The notes beneath the pieces were generated by a model, which worked only from the letters and a program-made list of their open reading frames with translations, was not told where the DNA came from and made no database searches. From NCBI GenBank assembly GCA_024762735.1, contig JANTGU010000003.1, forward strand, positions 1 through 28,756: DNA of 28,756 bases, in the 5' to 3' direction. Positions 16,282 through 23,596 of this stretch are shown here, piece by piece. Made by a program: the position numbers and the translations under genes. Source of the DNA: Bacteroidales bacterium (GTDB lineage: Bacteria > Bacteroidota > Bacteroidia > Bacteroidales > F082). Position 1 is the first letter of the stretch; every line of letters starts with the position of its first letter.

Positions 16282-17757
16282 ATGCTTATGGGTAATAAAG
16301 GAATAACTAAAATACTCAACATATGGATTCTCATGAAGGTGATGGGGGTATTGCTGGTGATTCTTGCCGGATTTATGCTCACCTCGCTCATTGCCGCCTT
16401 TTATTATCACGAATCCATTTTACCCATTATTATTTCGGCAATAATAACAGCCTCTTTTGGCGGTGTTTTACTCTTTTTTGGCAACCGGCATAACAACAAA
16501 AATATTGGCAAGCGCGAAGGCTACATGATTGTTGCCCTCACCTGGGTGATTATTTCTGTTTTTGGTGCCTTGCCTTTTATGATCAGTGGCGCCATTCCTT
16601 CGTTTACCAACGCTTTTTTCGAAACCATGTCGGGGTTTACTACCACCGGCTCCTCCATATTAACCGATATTGAATCAGTGCCAAAAAATATTTTATACTG
16701 GCGCGCCATGACACACTGGATTGGGGGCATGGGCATTATCGTACTTACCGTGGCCATATTACCTTTTCTGGGTATTGGCGGTATGCAGCTGCTTATTGCC
16801 GAGATGCCAGGCATAGCCCCCGACAAACTGCACCCGAGGATTACGGCCACCGCCAAACGATTTTGGGGAATATACGTTATCCTCACTGCTGCCGAGATAC
16901 TTTTATTATGGGCCGGCGAAATGAACTTTTTTGATTCGGTTTGCCATGCTTTTGCCACCATGGCTACCGGGGGTTTTTCTACCAAAAACGATAGCATTGC
17001 CGGTTTTCTTCCCTATACACAGTATATTATTATCCTATTTATGATTTTGGCAGGAACCAATTTCACCTTGCACTATTTTACCTTTCACGGACAACTAAAA
17101 AAAGTATTAAAAAACGAGGAAGTCAGAGCCTACCTCGGTATTATTGCTGTTATAACACTCGTGCTCACTTTTGGCCTGATTGCCATGCAACACACGAACA
17201 TTGAAAAAGCATTCCGCGATTCGCTTTTCACCGTGGTATCCATTATTACCACAACCGGATTTGTTACCGCCGACTATATTTTATGGCCTGTTTACCTGTG
17301 GATTTTAGTAGCTTCGCTGATGTTTATCGGGGGAAGTGCCGGATCTACAGGAGGTGGTGTAAAAATTATCCGGCATTTGTTGTTGTTAAAGAACTCGTGG
17401 ATCGAACTAAAACGAACCATCCATCCGGCAGCCATTATCCCTGTTAAATACGGGGGAAAGTCTATCAGTCAGGAGGTTATTTTTAACGTGATGGCGTTCT
17501 TTTTAATCTACATTCTTATTTTTTCATTTGGGGTTGTTGCCATGGCGCTGCTGGGTCTGGACTTTGAAACCTCGGTGGGTGCTTCTATCGCCAGCCTGGG
17601 TAATATCGGCCCGGGGATAGGTGGTGTTGGCCCGGTTGAAAATTATGCTTTCATCCCCCCGCTGGGGAAATGGATTCTCTCTTTTCTGATGCTTTTAGGC
17701 AGGTTGGAACTTTTTACCGTGTTGATCATCTTTTCACCGGCATTTTGGAAACGATAA
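16282..17757 (+). CDS. trkH: Trk potassium channel subunit TrkH
   Basis: This 491-residue integral membrane protein has the four pore-loop repeats of the TrkH/KtrB superfamily. The selectivity segments are MSGFTTTGSSIL, MATGGFSTKND, TTTGFVTADY, and a degenerate ASLGNIGPGIGG. Hydrophobic helices run throughout, with the HWIGGMGIIVL and GGSAGSTGGGVKI signatures also visible. It forms the potassium-conducting channel regulated by the upstream TrkA. Two ATG codons (16282 and 16288) are possible; the first is used. The stop is only 3 bp from the stop of the convergent GH26 gene, with no terminator visible between them. Confidence 0.95.
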   Translation: MLMGNKGITKILNIWILMKVMGVLLVILAGFMLTSLIAAFYYHESILPIIISAIITASFGGVLLFFGNRHNNKNIGKREGYMIVALTWVIISVFGALPFMISGAIPSFTNAFFETMSGFTTTGSSILTDIESVPKNILYWRAMTHWIGGMGIIVLTVAILPFLGIGGMQLLIAEMPGIAPDKLHPRITATAKRFWGIYVILTAAEILLLWAGEMNFFDSVCHAFATMATGGFSTKNDSIAGFLPYTQYIIILFMILAGTNFTLHYFTFHGQLKKVLKNEEVRAYLGIIAVITLVLTFGLIAMQHTNIEKAFRDSLFTVVSIITTTGFVTADYILWPVYLWILVASLMFIGGSAGSTGGGVKIIRHLLLLKNSWIELKRTIHPAAIIPVKYGGKSISQEVIFNVMAFFLIYILIFSFGVVAMALLGLDFETSVGASIASLGNIGPGIGGVGPVENYAFIPPLGKWILSFLMLLGRLELFTVLIIFSPAFWKR

Positions 17758-17760
17758 CTG

Positions 17761-18903
17761 TTACCACGTCTTAACAGCACGCTTCACCGCCTGTATCGAC
17801 AGGGTATCGCTGTTTAAACTCCAAACCAACGATTTACTAAGGGTGGTATTGTCGTTGTCATTGTTGTAAAACATCAAAGCTTTTAACGCCGGGTACTTTT
17901 CAGGCAACCTAGTGAGTGCCTCCTCGTACCATTGATCACGCTCGCCTCCCACGGACAGGCTGCCAAACTCGGTAATAATAATAGGTTTTTTAAAGGATGC
18001 CAGCCAGTTGTAATAATCACCAAATATCTCGTTAAAGGTCCACCACTTCGACCAAAGTGCAACCGTGCCATAGTTTAAGGCTCCCACTCCTACCCAGTCG
18101 ACATATTCATCGCCGGGATAGTACTCTTCATATAATAGGTAAGCAGGGTGAGGCGACCAAACCCAAACAACATTGGTAACGCCCTGCGCCTTGAATTTAT
18201 TGACCACGTATCGCCAAAAGTTAACAAAATCCTGGGGTTTATTATTTTGGGGTCCCCAGGGATAACGATATGGGTCGTTCATTTCGTGACCCAACCGTAT
18301 AAAAACCAAGTGGCCAAAATCTTTAACATCGCCAGCCCATTGGTGGATATAATAATCGTAATCGCCATTTACCACATCCTTTAGGCCGTTTTTGTTAAGA
18401 TCCTCTCTAGGCGGAAGATCGTGTTCTTCACGATTGAAATCGTTCAACCAAGGCTCCCACGTAATAAAAGGTGTTGAGCCCAACCTGTAAATAGCCTTGG
18501 CATATTTTACCGGAAAATGTTCTTCGGGCTTATCACCCCATGCCGTGTAAAGCTGAATAAAAGGCAACTCAAACTGAAAGCTTTTTTCCAGTGACAGGAT
18601 ATGATCGAACGACTTTTTGTAGTGGTTATCGTAAACCCCCAACAGCACGGTGTCAGGGTTTTCAATCTTGTTTTTATCCTCGCGATAGCTGTTAAACCAG
18701 CCCAACGCCTTCGACCTGACAGGTTCACGGTTGCTCAAAAGGAGGCTGTTTTCGAGGTCAGAAACTGCCGAGCCCATTTTAGTGAACATCTCTTCGACAG
18801 GGCCCGTACTTTTTTTACCCAGAAAAGTAAAAACCAATATCAGCAGGATACCCACGATGATGGCTCCTGTTGTAAATGCAAATCGATAAGCTGTTTTTTT
18901 CAT
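17761..18903 (-). CDS. Membrane-anchored GH26-family glycoside hydrolase
   Basis: This 380-residue protein has an N-terminal membrane helix (about 11-28), which may be an anchor, and a GH26 (beta-mannanase/glucanase clan A) TIM barrel. The proton donor Glu207 lies in FIRLGHEMND and the nucleophile Glu312 in PIIITEFGS. The barrel pattern also shows LGVYDN, FITWEPW, VVWVWSPHP and VDWVGVGALNYG. The loop DLNKNGLKD (168-176) looks like an EF-hand/dockerin-type calcium site. GH26 enzymes mostly cleave beta-1,4-mannans; the substrate here is unproven. As the third gene of the YaiO-GT2 unit it likely trims or releases the polymer during secretion. The ATG at 18903 is preferred over a TTG five codons upstream. 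Confidence 0.85.
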   Translation of the reverse strand: MKKTAYRFAFTTGAIIVGILLILVFTFLGKKSTGPVEEMFTKMGSAVSDLENSLLLSNREPVRSKALGWFNSYREDKNKIENPDTVLLGVYDNHYKKSFDHILSLEKSFQFELPFIQLYTAWGDKPEEHFPVKYAKAIYRLGSTPFITWEPWLNDFNREEHDLPPREDLNKNGLKDVVNGDYDYYIHQWAGDVKDFGHLVFIRLGHEMNDPYRYPWGPQNNKPQDFVNFWRYVVNKFKAQGVTNVVWVWSPHPAYLLYEEYYPGDEYVDWVGVGALNYGTVALWSKWWTFNEIFGDYYNWLASFKKPIIITEFGSLSVGGERDQWYEEALTRLPEKYPALKALMFYNNDNDNTTLSKSLVWSLNSDTLSIQAVKRAVKTW

Positions 18904-18954
18904 CTTTTTGTTTTTCAATTTAATACTTTATCTCATTCTCATGTTTTTTTCACC

Positions 18955-19012
18955 CTGCCCTTCGACAGTTTCGGCTGCTTCGACAAGCTCAACAACCGAG
19001 GCTCAGGATCCA
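18955..19012. repeat. Degenerate intergenic repeat with two CTTCGACA copies
   Basis: CTTCGACA occurs at 18960-18967 and 18978-18985, the second within CTTCGACAAGCTCAACAACC, followed by GAGGCTCAGG. It resembles a CTTCGACAAGCTCAG-type intergenic repeat that I recall from Bacteroidota genomes. It is probably a remnant and has no coding potential. Confidence 0.4.
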
Positions 19013-19084
19013 ATATCAGGGCAAGGGGAGCAAAAATCCCGCCAAAACAAATTGCTACTACTTTTTTTATCCCTATCGGGGCAA

Positions 19085-19150
19085 ATAGCACGTAAAGATG
19101 CATGGCCATGCATCTCAACGAGAATATGGCCGTGCATCTTTACGTGCTAT
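19085..19150. repeat. Long palindromic element (25-bp arms) inside the polysaccharide operon
   Basis: Arms at 19085-19109 and 19126-19150 are inverted repeats matching at 24 of 25 positions. The single mismatch (T19103 against G19132) is a U-G pair in plus-strand RNA. The loop is 16 bases. The perfect 18-bp palindrome GATGCATGGCCATGCATC (19097-19114) straddles the left arm, giving a competing fold. The shape suggests a REP/MITE-like element. It lies between the GT2 stop and the GH26 start. Confidence 0.7.
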
Positions 19151-19170
19151 CTAACCCCCTTCCCCTCTCT

Positions 19171-19191
19171 CTCACGGTTTATAACCGTGAG
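19171..19191. other. Perfect hairpin just after the GT2 stop codon
   Basis: CTCACGGTT-TAT-AACCGTGAG forms a 9-bp stem with a 3-base loop, 2 bp beyond the minus-strand stop of the GT2 gene. The minus-strand sequence after it is purine-rich, not T-rich, so it is more likely an mRNA 3'-end protector or attenuator than an intrinsic terminator. Confidence 0.5.
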
Positions 19192-19193
19192 CA

Positions 19194-20786
19194 TTATTTC
19201 GTCTTTATCTTCTTCAAATCCACCTTCTGCCAGGGTTCTTCTTCAGGCAGGTTTTTTGATTCGTAAGCTGCAAAAATCCCGCCAGTAACCAAAAGTACCG
19301 AAACTCCGGCAAAAGCAAACATCCCCCAAATCTGGTCGCCGGTTAATACCAAAACGCCTTCCGAAACAGTGGTGAGCCGCTCGTAAATGACATACCCCAG
19401 CGTTAAAATAAAAAGTACCACGTGCAGTATTAACGGCCGGGTGTAAGGACTTAATCCCTTAACCGCTTTCTTGGCAGTGGGGATGTAAGGAATGTCAGCA
19501 TTCACCAGCGAAAGCAGACTGCCCAGCATAAACACGGGCCAGGTAGCCGTTTTCAATATCATGCCGCGCCAGTGGAACCCTCTTTCGGCATCGGGATGCG
19601 ACAACCATCGCTGTACAAATAGATAAACAGTGATGGCAATAATAGCAATGGGAGCACCCTTTATAATAAACTCCCCAAAGTTCATGTTAGCCGGCAAAAC
19701 CCCCAACCAAAAATAGAGAAACGGGATGGTAAAGTATAAAAAACTGGTTAACCCTACCAAATAGTAGGTACTGATGGTTAAATAAGAAACCCGCTGCCAA
19801 AAATTAAGTCCTTTAAAGTGTTGGGGGATTTCGGTAAACAATACTTCAAACACCCCCCGCGACCATTTTAATTGCTGCTTGCAAAAAGAGCCAAAATCCT
19901 CGGGAACCAGCCCGCGACTTACCACAACCGGGGTAAATACCGATTTCCAACCTTTGGCATGCAGTCGTACCGATGTTATTAAATCTTCGGCCAACCCGAT
20001 ACCATGCCCTCCAATCGACTCCAGCGCTTTTTTACGAAAAGTACAGTTAGCTCCGATGGCCACGCTCGAACCATAGCCAAACAAACCCATCAGGGTAGGC
20101 CCGTAAAAAGTATAGGTTTGCTCGGCGGCACCCTTGGCGGTAAACGAACGGTATTGATTGTAATAGGTTTGTGCAACCTGTACAAATCCCACTTTTTCGT
20201 CTTTAAAATAGCCCAACACCTTATCCAGAAAGTTTGGAAACGGAATGTGGTCGGGATCCATAATCAACACAAAATCCTCATCAATCATTTTAAGGGCAGC
20301 ATTTACTTTTCCGGCTTTGGCGCCGGGCAGTCCCACCAGGTTTAGCCATACGGCACCATGTTTTTCGGCTACTTTTCTAAATTCAGAATCCTGTGTGTCA
20401 TCGAGTAAATAGGTGGTATGCGGATAGGTTATGTTGGCACAGGCAGCCAGGGTTTTGTCAAACATGCTTAACGGCTCTCCCGGTGAACTGGTGGTAAAAA
20501 TAGCTACTTTCAAACCCTTTTCGGCAGGAACAAATTCGGGTTTTTTAACCCTCAGGTAGTTTAACCAAATTAAAAAGATGCGCAGAATACCGTACCAGGT
20601 TATCAGCGATAAAAGAATAAACAATGGCAACGAGTCGATGTGCTCGGCACGAAACCACCAGTCAGCAAACCGGATGATACTGATCACTCCCGCCACAAAC
20701 AAAACCCTGTAGATAAACCGGTCGGTGTTGGTTACCCCACGTGCAGCTCTGTATTTCCAGAAATCCTTATCCTTCTTTCGTAACAT
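19194..20786 (-). CDS. GT2 family, cellulose-synthase-like processive glycosyltransferase
   Basis: This 530-residue inner-membrane enzyme has two N-terminal helices (about 25-45 and 52-78) and a cytoplasmic GT2 domain. It carries LLDDTQD (127-133), DPD (177-179, the DxD metal/nucleotide site), AED (266-268, the catalytic base position normally TED), and QQLKW (304-308, Q-x-x-R-W with Lys for Arg). About five C-terminal helices follow. This order, D, DxD, ED, QxxRW, then a membrane pore, defines processive synthases of the BcsA/hyaluronan type. The polymer made cannot be told from the sequence. No PilZ domain is seen in the C-terminal part. The ATG is one base after the stop of the upstream YaiO gene (TAATATG), implying coupled translation. 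Confidence 0.88.
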   Translation of the reverse strand: MLRKKDKDFWKYRAARGVTNTDRFIYRVLFVAGVISIIRFADWWFRAEHIDSLPLFILLSLITWYGILRIFLIWLNYLRVKKPEFVPAEKGLKVAIFTTSSPGEPLSMFDKTLAACANITYPHTTYLLDDTQDSEFRKVAEKHGAVWLNLVGLPGAKAGKVNAALKMIDEDFVLIMDPDHIPFPNFLDKVLGYFKDEKVGFVQVAQTYYNQYRSFTAKGAAEQTYTFYGPTLMGLFGYGSSVAIGANCTFRKKALESIGGHGIGLAEDLITSVRLHAKGWKSVFTPVVVSRGLVPEDFGSFCKQQLKWSRGVFEVLFTEIPQHFKGLNFWQRVSYLTISTYYLVGLTSFLYFTIPFLYFWLGVLPANMNFGEFIIKGAPIAIIAITVYLFVQRWLSHPDAERGFHWRGMILKTATWPVFMLGSLLSLVNADIPYIPTAKKAVKGLSPYTRPLILHVVLFILTLGYVIYERLTTVSEGVLVLTGDQIWGMFAFAGVSVLLVTGGIFAAYESKNLPEEEPWQKVDLKKIKTK

Positions 20787-20787
20787 A

Positions 20788-22296
20788 TTAAAAATAGAGT
20801 TTCAACCCCACGTTAAAATTGTGGGTATTATAATAAAATGTTTGCAAATATTGATATGAAATATAAAACGCTGTTTTCCTGCCAGGATGGTAGTCAACGT
20901 TTACCCCCAAATCCAATGGCAAAAACGAATCCTGGTAAAAGCCCCTTTTAATAACCGTGTTGCCCTGTTTTTTATCGAGGTAAAGATAAGGGTTCATGGT
21001 TCTTGAAAACAGCCCCACCGAAGCATGAAGTTTTATCTTTATTTGAGCCGAGGGCAGGATGAACACGTTGGCAAGCAACGAGTTTGAAAACTGATGACTG
21101 GGGGTAAAGTAAGGATTGTAAACCCCGGTAATTTGTTTGGTTGAGTCGTAATTGGTAAGGATATCATCCAGCGACTGTTCCGAAACATACCTACTCTCTT
21201 TAGCATGGGAGTAGTTAAACGCATAACCCACATTTACCCTGAATACCGAAAACTTCAAAGTAGGGCTTAACAACCAGGCGTACGCTGTTTGAACATGGTT
21301 GGTATCAGGAAAAAACTCCCCCAGATATCCGGCACTGGCGTTCCAGCCTTCAGCCGATTTGTACGATAACGAAGCGTTGTATTTATTACTCAAAAAGGGA
21401 CTGACAATACTGGCCAGGGTGTAGGTATAAGGTGATTTTTCAGCCCCGGCTTTCACGTGTAAATTTTTGGTTAACCGTTGATCCACCCCGACACTCCACG
21501 TAAATTCCAGCCTCTTGTTGATGGCCGTGTAAAACCCACCCGCTCCCACAGTTGCTTTCAAACCAATGTCCGGAAGAATAAAGCTGTTTTTCAGGGTAAA
21601 CCCTTCCATACCCGAACGGGTGCTGTCCACCGAGAAACCCTGATAGTTAACATCCACCGAAAGGTTTACAAAGTGTGATTGATACCAACCCCCTGAAAGG
21701 GACGGCATCAGCAAACTCATGGGCTGAGAATCTTTATTGTACAAGAAATTTCCTTTTAACCACGGTTTTACAATGTGTGCTACTTCGGTATAAATTTGAT
21801 TGGCTTTTTTATCGTTTGGATTGATTTTTAACGAGGATTCCAGGTAAGTGTCCGCCTCTTTAAAATCACCCAGGTAGTAGCTGGTAATACCCAACAACGA
21901 CTGAACCTCTGCAATGCCGGGATATTTCTGATTGTACAGCAAGAACAACTCCCGGGCACTCTTGTATCGCCCCCTGTCGTATAGAAACAGGGCATACTCA
22001 TACTTGAGTTCAAAGTTACCCGGGTAAACTCTGATGGCTCGTCGATACACGTTTTCAGCTTTATCGTACTCCTTCATCCAAAACAGCGTCTCTGCATAAA
22101 GCTGCAATACCCAATAGTTGTCAGGGTACTGAGCATCAAAAGCCTCCAATATCCTCACTGCTTGCTGGAAATCACCCTTATTCCGCATGGCCTTGGCCGA
22201 ATCCAGCGTGTTAACCAGCAGGTTGTTCTGCGCCATGACTTGGGTTATCACAAGCAACAGCAGCAATAAAAGTCCTGTTTTAAATCTTCTTTTCAA
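20788..22296 (-). CDS. TPR plus YaiO-family outer-membrane beta-barrel protein
   Basis: This 502-residue protein has a signal peptide (MKRRFKTGLLLLLLLVITQ, ending VMAQ). TPR helices (about 24-175) follow, with units such as YPDNYWVLQLYAETLFWMKEYDKAENVY and YPGIAEVQSLLGITSYYLGDFKEADTYL. A C-terminal YaiO-type beta-barrel (about 190-502) ends in LKLYF, the usual outer-membrane signature with a terminal Phe. TPR-plus-barrel proteins serve as the periplasmic scaffold and outer-membrane exit of synthase-dependent polysaccharide systems (compare BcsC, AlgK/AlgE, PgaA). It is the first gene of a likely three-gene transcript. The start is a TTG: no in-frame ATG precedes the signal peptide, and the frame is closed by a TAA five codons upstream. 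Confidence 0.85.
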   Translation of the reverse strand: MKRRFKTGLLLLLLLVITQVMAQNNLLVNTLDSAKAMRNKGDFQQAVRILEAFDAQYPDNYWVLQLYAETLFWMKEYDKAENVYRRAIRVYPGNFELKYEYALFLYDRGRYKSARELFLLYNQKYPGIAEVQSLLGITSYYLGDFKEADTYLESSLKINPNDKKANQIYTEVAHIVKPWLKGNFLYNKDSQPMSLLMPSLSGGWYQSHFVNLSVDVNYQGFSVDSTRSGMEGFTLKNSFILPDIGLKATVGAGGFYTAINKRLEFTWSVGVDQRLTKNLHVKAGAEKSPYTYTLASIVSPFLSNKYNASLSYKSAEGWNASAGYLGEFFPDTNHVQTAYAWLLSPTLKFSVFRVNVGYAFNYSHAKESRYVSEQSLDDILTNYDSTKQITGVYNPYFTPSHQFSNSLLANVFILPSAQIKIKLHASVGLFSRTMNPYLYLDKKQGNTVIKRGFYQDSFLPLDLGVNVDYHPGRKTAFYISYQYLQTFYYNTHNFNVGLKLYF

Positions 22297-22678
22297 ATCA
22301 GTTAAGCATTAAAATTAAGCTCATCAACAAAGTAAGAGCATGTTATTAGTATAGCAAAACGCATTTGCTCTATCCCGGATTGATGAAACTGGTTCGTATC
22401 ATGCGACCACCTTTGCCATGCTCTTTGGTACAAACAACATTATGGGTTAGACAAACCAAACACGTTATTTATTCACTTTAAAGCAAAAAAATTTTTACAA
22501 AGGTATTATTCCCCTTCACATATTATTACACCGGTAAATTAACAACTGTATAATCAATACATTATTATATTATTTGAAACTTGTTTTGTATAGTTTTGAT
22601 AGAATGATTACAAATTAACTAAAAAAACCACTCATTATTTTTAAAATAGCTACTTTGCACTTCCAAAATCAAATTATT
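22297..22678 (-). promoter_or_regulatory. Divergent promoter region and possible structured leader of the polysaccharide operon
   Basis: No gene was found. The minus strand reads TACCTTTG at 22498-22505, a full TAnnTTTG -7 box that would give a leader of about 195 bases before the YaiO gene. Within that leader several complementary segments compete. AGAGCATG (22335-22342) can pair with CATGCTCT (22417-22424) or, over six bases, with TGCTCT (22366-22371). TCATCAA (22321-22327) can pair with TTGATGA (22380-22386), crossing the first pairing. AGCAAA/TTTGCT (22353-22369) is a local hairpin. On the plus strand TACTTTGC (22651-22658) is a weak -7-like match for the T9SS cargo gene. Confidence 0.4.
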
Positions 22679-23470
22679 ATGAAAAAACACAGGGTCGCCT
22701 ATTTATTTGTATTTCTTTTTTTAACCCTCATGTATGGCTTTAGCGATGGAGAGTTAAAATACCCAAGCGGCTCACCGGCTGGTTATACCGGGTCGCCCGG
22801 CGACGGGCAAAACTGCACGCACTGTCATGGTGGTAGCGTTGAACATGTTGACAACTGGATTTCGTCTGACATTCCGGAATCCGGGTATATCCCCGGGCAA
22901 ACTTACCTCATCACGGCCACTGCCACCGGAAGCGGAAAAAAGGGTTTTGAAGTTTCGCCGCAAAACTTTGCCGGTGACAAATTGGGCACTTTAATAGCCG
23001 GTAGTGGCAGTAAGCTGGTTGGAAACAATGATTATATCACCCACGCCAACGGGGTTAGCAACTCCACGGCTACCTGGAATTTTCAGTGGACAGCCCCCGC
23101 TGAAGGAACAGGCGACGTAGTGTTTTATGGTGCTTTTGCCATCAGAGAAAGCCACACCAAACTAACGTCGTTGCTGGTTCACGAAGTCAACACGGTTTCC
23201 ATCGCCCAAAACAGGACGCAGCCGATCAGGGTTTATCCTAACCCTGTAAAAGACCGGTTAACCATTACCTATCGCCTTGTAAAACCGGAAAGGGTAACCG
23301 CCCGGCTCTATTCATTAGATGGCAAGCTTGTTAGCAACTTGCTTAACGAGGAACAATCAGCGGGAAACCACACCACTGCCACCATGTTGCAACCAACCGA
23401 AAGAGGCGTTTATTTGCTGCACATAACCATGGGTGCTCAATCGTTTACAAAAAAGCTGTTAATAGAATAA
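22679..23470 (+). CDS. T9SS-secreted choice-of-anchor V protein with a CxxCH motif
   Basis: This 263-residue secreted protein has a signal peptide (about 1-22) and a domain opening with GYTGSPGDGQNCTHCHGGS (residues 35-53), the signature of the choice-of-anchor V (Reeler-like) domain. CTHCH (46-50) is a potential c-type haem site in an otherwise beta-rich domain. A C-terminal T9SS type A sorting domain (about 185-263) follows: IRVYPNPVKDRLTI, VTARLYSLDGK, GVYLLHI and the terminal KKLLIE. It should cross the outer membrane through T9SS and be attached or released. The role is unknown, and haem binding is only a possibility. The ATG at 22679 is preferred over a TTG eight codons earlier. It stands alone on its strand, about 125 bp before the MFS gene. 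Confidence 0.88.
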   Translation: MKKHRVAYLFVFLFLTLMYGFSDGELKYPSGSPAGYTGSPGDGQNCTHCHGGSVEHVDNWISSDIPESGYIPGQTYLITATATGSGKKGFEVSPQNFAGDKLGTLIAGSGSKLVGNNDYITHANGVSNSTATWNFQWTAPAEGTGDVVFYGAFAIRESHTKLTSLLVHEVNTVSIAQNRTQPIRVYPNPVKDRLTITYRLVKPERVTARLYSLDGKLVSNLLNEEQSAGNHTTATMLQPTERGVYLLHITMGAQSFTKKLLIE

Positions 23471-23557
23471 TATCTTTTGTTAATTGTATTGAGATAGCAA
23501 CAGAAGTCTTTTATTGTTATCATCCAGGCTCAACAAATTCATTCTAATAATTTTAAC

Positions 23558-23565
23558 TATGTTTG
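23558..23565 (+). promoter_or_regulatory. Bacteroidota -7 box TATGTTTG for the MFS transporter
   Basis: TATGTTTG fits TAnnTTTG exactly and lies 31 bp upstream of the ATG at 23597. No convincing -33 TTTG was found at normal spacing. Confidence 0.5.
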
Positions 23566-23596
23566 TGCACATAATACCAATTCAAGCATAAGCCTT

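Noticed and set aside
19171..19191. Hairpin after the GT2 stop as an intrinsic terminator
   Set aside because: The stem is perfect, but no T-run follows on either strand; kept only as a hairpin.
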